Assembly (NCBI GenBank): GCA_009761415.1
Contig: QUOL01000002.1
Location: forward strand, 2,232,001 to 2,296,000
Direction: 5' to 3'
Length of the DNA stretch: 64,000 nt
Origin: Sarcomyxa edulis
Taxonomy: Eukaryota; Basidiomycota; Agaricomycetes; Agaricales; Mycenaceae
This document shows, piece after piece, positions 47,585-58,906 of the stretch; the stretch's first letter is position 1, and each line of letters starts with the position of its first letter. The position numbers were made by a program, and so were the translations under genes. The notes below the pieces were generated by a model. That model made no database searches, had not been told where the DNA came from, and saw nothing but the letters and a program-made list of their open reading frames with translations.

Positions 47585-49585
47585 GGTGAGTAGAGAAGAA
47601 ATCGAAGGAGACGCGACTATTTCAGGATGGGCATTTGTCTTCTATTATATAGGATTTCAAGCAGTGCATCACGGGAACGAGAAAGAAAATTATCGCTGGA
47701 CCGGATACATATGGGCAAGTCGTTTTCTTTTTTTATCTCCGAGGCGACCTCGTTGGCCCGTCCACCGGAATCATCCCAAGTTCCAACTAGTGGAGAGCCG
47801 CGTTTTACCATGACGTTAACCCACTCTCCCCACTATAGAACCCAGATCATAATAGCCCTCTGATAGCCCGTCTATTGCCCCCAATTTCAATATACCAACG
47901 TCCGAAAAGTATGTTTTTCTTTCAGACGGACAGAACGTGCTTGTGTCTGATACGCGCCCAAATGTCAAATGACATTTCCGCAAGCTATCACATCCATCCT
48001 GCCTGCACCCGCGATCCATTAGAACACACGAAAGACAAGATCGGCGCGAATCCAGCGTTGAACGGGTAGCTGCCAAGGACACTCAGGTTCCTATAGGCCT
48101 CAATGGCAGATTACTTTCCAAGCTCTCGGGAGCTAAAAAGTATTAGAGGGTTGTACTTCACCACCGTAATGACACCGTTGGCTGGACCATATGCCCTGGG
48201 GCATGTCGCTTTTGCGCCACTAACCGAGGCCGTGATATGTATTCTGGACGACATGCGAATAAAATCTAGACGATCCGATGGGATAAAGCCAAACGCTAGG
48301 GATGACAGGACACGTTCTGTGGCTCCTTTAGGATACAGACTGAGTGTTAGGATTCTTCGAGAGGTGCAGGAAACCGATAGCTTGCCATGCTTTCTTCTCA
48401 AGATCAAGACAGCCCACCACATACGTAGCTTTCCTCTAACACCACGGCTTGGTATGTATAGAACCAAAGTCCGACGACCACACGGGTCCAATTGCATTGC
48501 TTCTTGGGGTAGTTCGCGAGGTACTGCAAAGGTCCAAGGACCTTGAAGGAAGCACTGGAACGTCGTAAACGGCAAAGGAAGATCGATTCTGTGGAATTTA
48601 GGACCAGGACGATAAGTGCCAATCGGAACAGCGTGGGAAAAGCCAAAATTTATAGGAATGTGGCGTTACGCATCTGAGTCACGACCTTTGACCTTGTCAC
48701 GTCTTTCTGCTTCCTAGATTCGTTAGTATACACATTCACTCTTCATATTCGTTCCCAAAGACTCTCTAGAACAAGAAGGAAAGCTTTCCATCCTATCCTT
48801 CGGAACACGGGACTTTTCCAAGGTGCGGATAAGCCTACTCTTGATACACGCACGCACATACTTCACCGTGACGCGCACTCGGATCTGCTCCAGTGGGTCT
48901 CGGGACTTTCTGAGGCATAACCAGGATGCAAAGACGACTCTGCGGCCAAGTTGCTGGACTACTGGAGGGTATTCTTACCTAACGGTCTCATCGTCGGGGT
49001 CGTTTGGTACCCGTCTTCCGTGTCGTTCGGCATGACTTATACCGGGCATACTCCTTCTCGCTATGTAACAACTCAGTCATATCCCTCTGCAACGACTCCG
49101 CCACATCTCATATCCCCGCTCCTAGTGTTCTGGAAGCCCGGATACCTTGAAAGCCGTACCTTTTATTTTTTTCTAGCTACTGGACAAATTCTCGCCGGCT
49201 CAGTACTGCTGGAGGCGGCGTTCCACGTTGCGGACAACTTCTGGACTTGGACACAGAGCACTTCCTTTCCTTTCGAGCACACTGTCATTATTTTTTTCCC
49301 TTTTCCTCATTGAGAAGGACCTCGGATCAATGCTATCTGTTCCATGAAGTCCCCTCCATCTCTGCCCATAGCAGGATCCCCACGGAGTCCAGCAACTCAT
49401 TCACCATACCTGCAGGAAAAATCGAAGACTCGGACATCACACGCGTATTGTCCGGACCCAAAGTGGCTTTGTTCTTGCCTGGGACCTGTAAATAGCCGCG
49501 GAACATCGTTGCAATTGGATGATGGCATGGCGGTTAGAAAACGTATAGAATTATCTTCATATTATATTATACAGATATATGACGA
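47585..49585. other. 2-kb gap without a supported gene
   Basis: It lies between the start of the acyl-CoA synthetase and the 3' end of the copper ATPase, both on the minus strand. Two large overlapping ORFs on opposite strands (48103-48546 plus, 48111-48575 minus) and one with hydrophobic segments (48951-49313 plus, containing VFLPNGLIVGVVWYP) are present. I found no splice joins, family motif or codon-bias reason to call any of them. A weakly expressed or decayed gene may hide here. Confidence 0.4.
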
Positions 49586-52500
49586 TCATGGTTGAGGTTT
49601 CTTCATAATCGGTTCCTTGTAAAGCTTAAGCAGAAGAGAGCTGCAAACCACCGATACAGAGCTATAATTGGCATATGTACGTATGTAGTGATCAGCAAGT
49701 TTTAGAGCGAAACAGAGGAACGGTCACTCACGATAGTGCCATAGCTAGACTTGCCCACACAGGATCCAGACGGGCATGGCCAGCCGGGTATAAGACACCG
49801 GCAGCGATTGGGAGGCATATGCAATTATACATGACTGCCCACAGCTGACAAGAAAGTTAGTTGAGGAAAAGGCGAAACCGTTTGAAAAAAAAAGGCGTCA
49901 AGCTCACAAAATTAAATTTGACGCGGTTGAAGACGCGTCGCGAGAGATCACTGAGAGTGATTAAGCTCTGGAGATTTGACGACAAAAGGATGAACGAGGC
50001 ACTTGAGATGGCGACGTCGCCTGTGATACATCGACGAAGTCAGAGTTAATTCGTTACGACCATGGTCAAAAGGGACTTACTTCCTGAACCGATTGCTATA
50101 CCTACGTCGGCAGCGGTTAAAGCCTGTAAGACATCTTGTCAGAGCGCTTAAAGGTAACAAAATAACGAGATACTGACAGGTGCGTCGTTTATACCATCCC
50201 CGACCATAGCCACGATACAACGGTCATTGAGCCTTGATTTACCGAATAACGAACGCCATTTTGGCTCCTGACGTTTCCTGCCTTCAAGCTGTAGTTGTTG
50301 TATTTTTTCTGCCTATATGCCAACTTTGTAAGTCTTTCTTACTCCCCGATAACCTTCAGGCTTTCACCGCGCAACGTAAAGTAGCTTACCTTTTCATGTG
50401 GGAGCACGCCTGCAATCACATTTGTGGAGGGGATTCCAACTGTTTTGGCGACCGCCCCAGCAGTGGCGGCGTTATCGCCTGATATCATCCAGGTATTGAG
50501 ACCTTGTCTTTGCAGCCACGATATTACTGAAACAGCTTCCGGTCTTAGTGGATCCGTGACAGCAAAGATTCCAGCGATATGGAACGGATTGGAATTCGAT
50601 GGTGCAGTGAGTCCACCGAGTGGGAGTTCATCTTGTAGTGCTAACAGAATTACACTTTTCCCCTCCGATTTCCAGACTTCGAGACGCCGAGAGATGGCAG
50701 AGTCGATGATGATCCCGTGTGCTTGGATCCAAGCTTCGTTCCCGATGATGGCCATACAATGGAGAGCGTCAAAACGGGCCTTCAATCCTCTTCCTGCAGT
50801 CTCTTCGAAGGCCGACCCTGATGAAGGCGCGGCACCGTGGCCTTCACAATACCGCTGTATCGCGATAGCAAGGGGATGAGAACTCGCGGTTTCAATCTCC
50901 GAGGCAATGCTCAGAATAACGTTGCGCTCCCATCTAATATCTGGAGACGTTATGATCTCTGCGTCAGAGACTCTAGGTTCTCCACCTTCTGTCAATGTCC
51001 TGAGAAGAGCATATCGAACGGAAAACGTGAGCTATATATTCAATGGAGGGGTATTATTTGACTCACCCTGTTTTGTCAAACACGACTAGATCCAACTGCG
51101 CCATTTCCTGAAAAGCCTCTCCGCCTCCTCGAGCTAGAATACCAAATTTTGCAGCGAGACCGGAGCCTACAAGCAGCGCTGTCGGTGCAGCTAGCCCAAT
51201 GCCACACGGACAAGCAACGACAAAAACTGCAATCGCGAACTCGAGTGACCATACCGCTGAGGAAAAAAATGAGCCTATCAATGCGGCACCGAATATAGGA
51301 AACACCTACGCCATCCACCGATTTCGATATCGAGGTAATCCTGAGGTAACGATCCACTCATGCCAAGCGATAGCCAAATGATCCAAGTCACGATGGCTAG
51401 CAAAGTAACGACAGGGACGAAATATCCGGTAAGAGCGTCCGCAAGTCGTTCTATTGGCGCCCGTCGAGTTTGACCCTCTCGAACAACCTTCACAATGTGA
51501 TCGAGCCTATGTGACACAGCACAGCGTCAGGAAGCATGCCGCGTTGATAGCATGGTATACTCACATAGTCCCCCCTCCGATTGCGTCGACTCGGACGTGC
51601 ACAGGCATCTTTGATTTGTTGATCGTCCCCAAGAAGACTCTGTCTCCACCCTGTTTTACGACTGGTCTTGATTCTCCGGTGAGAGAACTCTCGTCGAAAG
51701 CAATATGCTCTCCCAAATCAGTCGATATAACGGTGCCATCCGCAGGCGGTGAAGATCCACTGCGTACTCGCACAACATCCCCGACTTCGAGAAGATCAAC
51801 GCTGATGGCCTCGATTTCAAACCCTTTCTGATGAAGATCCGAGTTACTACTTCCTTTCTCTAGGTCTTCATCGCTGGCGGTAGAAGATGTGATTTCTAGA
51901 GTTGTATCTGGTTTCTTGGTTGCCCTTGGAACAAGCAGGTGAGCCTCTGCTGGTTTGAGGAGCCCTAGAGCGGTAATGGCGTCGGCTGTACGAGCCTTAC
52001 TATAAGCTTCCAAAAACCGGCCTGTAAGGTCAAATCGTAAGTAAATTGATATATGAATACAGCGATAGTGCTGACCTGCTAACAAAAACATAGTGAGAAA
52101 AACGACTGAATCGAAGTATGTCGTTCGGTCGCCTTTGCCAGATTCCGAAGCTTGCTGAACTGACGCCAGACCAAGAAGCGCTATAGATGCAAAGTAGGCA
52201 ACAGAAACGCCCGTAGAGACCTAGACGGCCCGAGCATGTCAGCGAATTTCTGGAGAAATATGAGAGTGAAACAAACCAGAAGATTCATACTCCCGAATCG
52301 AATGAATCTCCTCAATATCGGGGTGGTGCTCCCTCTCTTCCACAATGCTCGCAACTCTCTGATACTTCTCCGATGGAAGATACCAGCACCGTAGAACATT
52401 ACTGGAGTAGCTAGAAAAAATAGGGCCCACTCTGTTCTGGAGACATTGCCAGTCCACATAGGCTCCATCAAGTACATTTTGACGGGATTACCGTCGCGCA

Positions 52501-53717
52501 CTAGAGTCATGTATACGATGCCGAGGATGAATGTAGGAATAGCAGCGATTACGGAGAATATCAGACGGAGAAGAAGACTTCGTTGTTCACGTATTTGCAT
52601 ACTTCGAGACAGCTCTTCAAGCGATGGCGGTCGAGGAATAGTTATCGTGAATGGGGGAGATTTTGCAGAAGCGAGGGCATTCATGATCGTGCGAATAGTG
52701 AGGGACGGAGGCGCCGGATGATAGGATAGTGTCAGTATAGGATCCGTGAATGTTGTGATAGGTTTGATGATTCTGAGTCGGGAATCAAAAATATCGAGGG
52801 CCTTCATGACCTTCTCGGGACAATGCCTGAAGAGATCTAATCTGAGTGACGCGACCCCATCAGACAAAGGATCAGGACGTACGGGCAAAACATTCCATCC
52901 ACTCTCAAGGAGATAGTGCGAGAAGAGTCTGAGGGTTCATTTGGGCTCTGAGCACTTTCTACGCTGACTACTTGTGCCTCAAAGCCACAATCCTCGACCG
53001 TTTCGGTGAACAGGTCTACAAGTTTCCTATGCTCGACTATGGCTGTTGCCGATCGCTCCAAAAGGCTCACCGTTACGTCGGAGACACCATGAAGCTCTGA
53101 TACAGCTCGGGTGATAGAATTGGTGCATGACGAGCAAGTCATTCCACTGACAGACAACGTCACGCGGAGAGGACCGCCCGCGTTCGTGTCTGGTCCTGGA
53201 GGCACGGCTGAAATTTCTTTGATATCGCCTCCCGATGTGTTTAGGCTAACTGCAGACGCGGAGAGTTGCTCCTTGCACAGAGAGCATTGCTCCATATGCG
53301 TCTTGTGCTTAGTCGAGAGGAAAGAAGGCAGAGTGGCAACCAAGCTGCCGTCTTTCGCAGCCGAGCTCTGCACAACGTCGAAGCCAGCATTGTCTATGGC
53401 AGACTCGATGCTCTGTGCAGACAGTTGTTTGCCGTGCTGCACCGTCACCGACTGGGAGACGACGGATACTTCAACAGAAAGAGGTCGCGGTGACAACGCA
53501 AACAAAGCACTTTCGATGGTGCGGACACAACTGTGATATTATCGAATGAATAGGAGCATTGAAGTATAGAGTGATCGTAGACATACCTGCTGCAGTGCAA
53601 ATTGGAGATAAAAATCGTTGTGGAACAATCGCCCAGCGGGTTTTCAGTCATCGGAGAAGAATAACGGTAAGTTGGACGAGACACAACCCGAGGAATGGAA
53701 TATATAGGGTCGGACAT
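49586..53717 (-). CDS. CCC2: Copper-transporting P-type ATPase (Ccc2/ATP7 type)
   Basis: Minus-strand gene from [12 protein letters not shown] (53717) to PIMKKPQP and its stop at 49586, with many short introns. Three heavy-metal-associated domains are visible: SNLHCSSCVRTIE (spliced), [17 protein letters not shown] and [17 protein letters not shown] (spliced), each with a CxxC pair. The membrane and catalytic parts follow in order: [13 protein letters not shown] (A domain), [19 protein letters not shown] (CPC copper site), VVFDKTGTLTEGG (phosphorylated Asp; split by an intron), [12 protein letters not shown] (HP motif), [19 protein letters not shown] and [20 protein letters not shown]. In fungi Ccc2 pumps Cu(I) into the Golgi to load multicopper oxidases such as laccases and Fet3. 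An upstream in-frame ATG at 53747 would add ten residues. Confidence 0.93.
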
Positions 53718-54035
53718 GATGCTTCTTGGAGGTGTTGCTACGTACAAGATGTGTGAGTTTGTCAGACTGGGGTTGCATTTTTATTCTTTTTGAGTAGAAA
53801 GAGTGGTCTGAGCTGATTCAGGCCTCAGCCGGCCTAGCACTTGCAATTTGCGATTGGCCACCGCACAAATGGCTCATTCTCGGCATTATCCGACGGTGAC
53901 ACTTCGGTGCCCTGTGACATGTGACATCCCTTAAGCGGATGTATAGATCTCCGATCTTTCAGGGCTGAATTGCAAGCGCTCTTTCTCAGGTTTTTCGAGC
54001 CTCACGAAGGGCAAAGATCATAGACTCTATCTACC
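53718..54035. promoter_or_regulatory. Divergent promoter between the copper ATPase and Vip1-type genes
   Basis: These 318 bp lie between divergent ATGs. I see no TATA box; the sequence tgacacttcggtgccctgtg near 53897-53916 and the following tgtgacatgtgacatccc contain short direct repeats of TGTGACAT. Functional meaning is unknown. Confidence 0.35.
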
Positions 54036-57000
54036 ATGCATTGGGATAGACAATCCCGGATTACATCGTTCTTCAACACCAACGATAAAACTACAATATC
54101 CCCTCGCTCAAATTCCAGGCTCACAAGATCGTCTTCACCCTCTTCCACTGGCTCTCATTCTGATCTCGCTGCTTTAGAAAGTAACAAACCGCCCGTGATC
54201 TTGGGAATATGTGCTATGGATGTCAAGGCCAGATCAAAGGCCATGCGGGAGATCCTTACTAGATTGGTCGACCGTGCCCGAGGAGCCATAGAGGTCAAAG
54301 TGTTTGGAGACAAAGTCATTTTAGACGAAGGTGAGCAGATAACGGCTTAACACCCTTTCTGTGCACTAAAGCTTCCACAGAGGTTGAGAACTGGCCTAGA
54401 TGTGACGTTCTCATCTCGTTTTTCTCCACTGATTTCCCTCTGGACAAAGCTGTCTCGTATGTCAAACTCCGCAATCCATTCTGCATCAACGATCTTGCTC
54501 CACAAGCTTTATTGTGGGACCGAAGGCTAGTTGGTGCAGTTCTGGATCATCTCGGTGTACCGACGCCGAAACGCCTGGAAGTCTCCAGAGATGGAGGTCC
54601 AAAGGTGGACACGGAACTCAGCGACTTGATGAAAGAGAGGTTAGGTATCAAGCTCGGAGGGTTCAAAGTCACACCTGAGGTCGCCTTAAGGGAAGATGGC
54701 GATGCTATTATTATAGATGGCCAGGTCATGGAGAAACCCTTCGTAGAAAAGCCTGTTAGTGGCGAAGATCATAACGTGTACATATACTTCCGGGGTGGTG
54801 GAGGTCGTCGCCTGTTCAGAAAGGTTAGTCTTAATGCTCCTCGCGGCTCTCTCACCACATGTTGAAAATGTATAGGTTGGCAATAAATCTAGCGAGATGG
54901 ATCCGACTTTGCAACAACCTCGGACGGACGGCTCGTACATCTACGAACAATTCATAGATGTCGACAACTCGGAGGACATCAAAGTATATACCGTCGGTAA
55001 AGAGTATACTCATGCCGAGACTCGAAAATCACCAGTCGTTGACGGTGTCGTCAGACGTAACACGGAAGGGAAGGAAATTCGGTGCGTTTATACCCGCACT
55101 CGAAGCCATGTCTCGTCTCTCTTTTCTTATACATTATCAGATTCATAACACGATTGACCGTCGAGGAGAAGACCTGGGCCGATAAAATATGCCAGGGCTT
55201 TGGACAAAGGGTCTGTGGCTTCGACATGTTGCGGTGCGATAACGGTCAAAGAAGCCAGGTCATCGATGTGAATGGCTGGAGCTTTGTCAAAGGCAACGAG
55301 ACTTATTATGGTGCGTATAACCTCCTATCATACTTATCTTCTCTGACCATCTGGTCTCGTAGACAAAGCTGCCGAGATACTCGCCGCCTTGTGTATCCGA
55401 TTATCCTCTTCTCCCGATCGCCCCCTGCCAGCCGCAGAAACCACATCCAAGGAGGCCCCTACCTGGCTATTGAAAGCCAACGTAACTGTGTTCCGTCATG
55501 CTGACCGCACGCCAAAGCAGAAGCTTAAATTCAATTTCCCAATCGGCGAAACATGGACCAAGCCTTTTGTGACTCTACTCAATGGAGAGAGGGAGGAGAT
55601 CATTCTACGTGAAAAATCGCAGCTCACCTTAATCGCTACCGCAGTCGAAGAAGCGAAGGCACTAGGAGCGGATGGGGAAGAGCTCGCGAAGTTGACGCAG
55701 CTAAGTAACGCTCTCTTCAGCAAAATCGCTCTGCCTGGAACGAAGGCGCAGCTGAAGCCCGTTTACTCTAAACGCACGGCTGGACAAGTGAGGAAGCTTA
55801 CGAAATTAACACTGGTATTCAAATGGGGTGGAGAGGTCAGTGCTCTATCTCCGAGATTATGTGATCATTCATTAACTCTTTTGGCATCAATAGTTCACGC
55901 ATGCGGCTCGTTATCAGTCCAGAGATTTGGGTGAGAACATGAAGAAGGATATATCTATTATGAGTGAGCCTTTTTCCTTGTCTGTGTATATAGCTCTGAC
56001 ATCGTCCCAAATCAATAGACAAAGATGTTCTGAATAATGTCAAGGTCAGTTTGGGTCTCTTCAAATTTACCGCCGCATCTTTAAGCGTTGGTTTCTAGAT
56101 ATACACTTCATCGGAAAGACGTGTCATTGCGTCCGCAGAAATATTTGCTGCCGCGCTTCTCGATCCTGGACAGGCAAGTTACGCTGTCCCATCCTCTGCC
56201 TCCGCGTCCAGTTCGCGATCATCTCGATCATCTACGGATGGAGGTAGTAGTGTGGGCGGAGGAAGTAACGGATTCATCAACAAGAACGTCCACCAGCAGC
56301 AACCTGTGCATGTCCCGCATACGCTGATTATCCGCAAAGACCTCCTCGATGATTCCAATGCTGCCAAAGATCTGATGGACGATGTCAAGAAGAGACTCAA
56401 AATTCTATTGAGACCCGGGGAACCAGAAAAGCGACCAGAACTCACATGGAGTATGAAGAAGGAGCCTGTCGAGGTCGTGACTGTGCGTATATATACCAAT
56501 ATTCGTGCAGCACAGATTTGAACCTCAGGTTATACAGGAAGTAATTGAACTTTTGAGTTCATTCCGAGACATCATGCGACACAACTTCGAGACCATGGAT
56601 GTCAGCAAGATCCAAGAACGATGGTGCGTATACATAGAACTACCCTATATTATCGATCTCACCGTGTTGATCTTTCATTGGTAGGTGCTGCGATGACGAA
56701 CCGTGGCTTTTCAGAGAACGATGGGAAAAGCTATTCGAAGACTTCTGTGACGTCGAGCAGAAGAAGTTCGATCCATCTCGGGTAATTTATCTAACACAAT
56801 ACATGCATTCTAGTTTTCTCGATTCTAATCCGATCTTGATCCTTCCCAGGTTTCTGAACTTTACGACACCATCAAATATTGCGCTCTTCATCATCGCACC
56901 TTCCTATTTGCTATATTCGACGAGCACGGGCGTAGCGATCCGAGCCAGCCTCCCCGTGACCGCAAATTACATGAACTATATAGCAGAGCTAAGGCCTTGT

Positions 57001-57832
57001 TCGATCTTGTCGCCCCTCAAGAATACGGCATAGACCCTGACGAAAAGTACGCCGAGTTTTGCTTGCTTGCTACGAACTGTTCTGACCTAGCTTGCTCAGA
57101 GAGGAAATCGGTATACTCACCTCGCTTCCTCTCTTGCGAAGCGTGGTTGAAAATCTTGAGGCGGCTCGAAATAATGGTGGCAGTTCTTTGACTCTCTATT
57201 TCACCAAAGAGAGTCACATCCATACTCTCGTGAACCTTGTTCTGTTGTCTGGACTTCCTATTGCCAACCGTCGGATTCCAGAGCTTGATTATGCTGTAAG
57301 TCAATCTTGTGAGTTGCTCGAATCGTCACGCTCATAGGTCGTTTTTCCCCGTCAGTCACACGTCATGTGCGTTTCGTATTCTTCCCTTTCCTTTACCGTT
57401 AATTGACCTGCATGGCAGGTTTGAATTGTACGAACGAAATCACGGGCGTGGTAAATCCGATAAAGAATATTCAATCAAGCTCTCTTTGAGTGAAGGAGCT
57501 CATTCTTCCAACGTCCTGGACTCGACATTGGACGCGAGGCATTCACTGAATGTGCAGCCTCGGAGGTACGTCAACTTCGTTATCGCAATTCTTCATTCAC
57601 TAACAGCCATTTGACAGGAAACTCACCCAACATCTGCCGTATAGTCTTGTTATAGAAAAGCTTTCCAAACATTTCGGGAGGCTCGCAGAGGTGAGTCGAG
57701 TTGACTATTGTCTCTTGTGATGATATTCAGTAGCTTGCATCGGATCAGGATGACGACACAGACAGTCCCTTTGAGACGATAGAAGCCAATTTGAACGTCC
57801 CTGTCAATACCGACAGCAGTGATGAACCATGA
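54036..57832 (+). CDS. VIP1: Vip1/Asp1-type diphosphoinositol kinase (PPIP5K)
   Basis: Multi-exon plus-strand gene from [13 protein letters not shown] to the stop at 57830-57832. The N-terminal ATP-grasp kinase half reads [55 protein letters not shown] and DVLRCD-like [10 protein letters not shown], all Vip1 landmarks. The second half is the histidine-acid-phosphatase-like domain with its [13 protein letters not shown] motif, then [15 protein letters not shown] and [20 protein letters not shown]. Vip1 makes 1-diphospho forms of inositol hexakisphosphate (1-IP7, and IP8 from 5-IP7), while the phosphatase domain reverses this. These signals act in phosphate sensing, polarity and septin/microtubule control. 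The phosphatase RHxxRxP motif is intact, so both activities may be kept. Confidence 0.92.
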
Positions 57833-57964
57833 CAGCGAGAGAGCGGACGAAGAAAGCGGATGCATACTTAGTTGCGGGTATAACGGCCTATATAATCAAA
57901 GGATGTGTAGCATATATCAAAGTAATCCGGATAGTTAGTGATAGAAGGACGATGGTGCTGCGTA
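57833..57964. terminator. Convergent 3' ends of Vip1-type and AKTIP-like genes
   Basis: Only 132 bp separate two convergent stop codons, so the 3' UTRs very likely overlap. Confidence 0.4.
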
Positions 57965-58820
57965 TCATGATTGTGTGGAGGTGGTGTCCTCCCATTCACG
58001 AAGACCCAGTCTTGACCGTCCTTCACGAAGTTGTTCTGGTTTCAGCTGTTTAAAGGCGAGCCCGTCGCGGCCGTTTCCACCCGAGCTCATAGATGGATGG
58101 TCTCTGTCAAAAAGAGCTGATGACGATTGGGATAACGAAGAAGATTGAGTAGCGAGGGCCGCAAACGACGACGTCGTATCGTGGTACCTATAGATTGTCA
58201 GTGAACGTCATTTGAGAGCCACGTCTTCGGCAAGGAATGAATCTACACACAGTCTAGAAATGGGAACAAACTTGAGGAAATATGCAAGTCAAGAAGTAAC
58301 ACGAACTGACCGGAACGCCTCTTTATTCAAACAATCTGTTTCTTTAATCTCATCGAGTGCCTGTTTCTTGAAGGCAGCTTTGACCCAATGGAGTACATCA
58401 AATACATGGTGTTCCTTTGGTCTACCCAGAGACATTAGAAGACACACAAGGCTAGGCTATCGGGATGACGATCTCACCTCCAAGGACGGAATCGCGGTGC
58501 CAAGTTGAAGACACCATTTTGCTGTGAGATCAGCGGATGAAAGACATCAGTCAGAAACTGAACGACTGGAGGTCTGTCGGGATAGTTTGCGGGGAAAGTC
58601 AATCGAAATTTGAGGATAGCATCCGCGTAGTATCCTGTGAATGATCAGCATGTCTGATGAGAGCAATTTTTGGTATGTACTGACCTTGATGGACAAAGAA
58701 GACAGCATCCCAGATCAAAAGACTCTCTGTGGACGGAACGACATAGATACCCAAGGGACAGTGACCATTGAATCGCAGAGACGCGTACTCGAGTGATACA
58801 GCCGTGCGAGTGACGTCCAT
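57965..58820 (-). CDS. AKTIP/FTS-like inactive ubiquitin-conjugating (UEV) protein, 208 residues
   Basis: Four exons on the minus strand: 58685-58820, 58478-58634, 58311-58421 and 57965-58187. The UBC fold is visible: SLEYASLRFNGHCPLGIYVV, then YYADAILKFRLTFPANYPDRP, and VQFLTDVFHPLISQQNGVFN. Where active E2 enzymes have the catalytic Cys, this has NLAPRFRP, followed by KEHHVFDVLHWVKAAFK. The lack of the Cys and this pattern match AKTIP/FTS, part of the FHF complex (FTS, Hook, FHIP) that links dynein to early endosomes in filamentous fungi. The function is inferred from that match. An upstream in-frame ATG at 58898 would add 26 residues; homologues as I know them start close to MDVTRTAVSLEYAS, so 58820 is preferred. 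Confidence 0.82.
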
Positions 58821-58906
58821 AGAGAGGTGGTCACGATTGTCACGCTTAGTGGTGCCATATTGGACTTTGTTGGTCCATATGTAACGTGTACAGATCATTT
58901 AGACGA

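Noticed and set aside
48103..48575. Two antisense ORFs of about 150 residues
   Set aside because: They overlap on opposite strands, have no domain, signal or splice partner, and no reason to prefer one.
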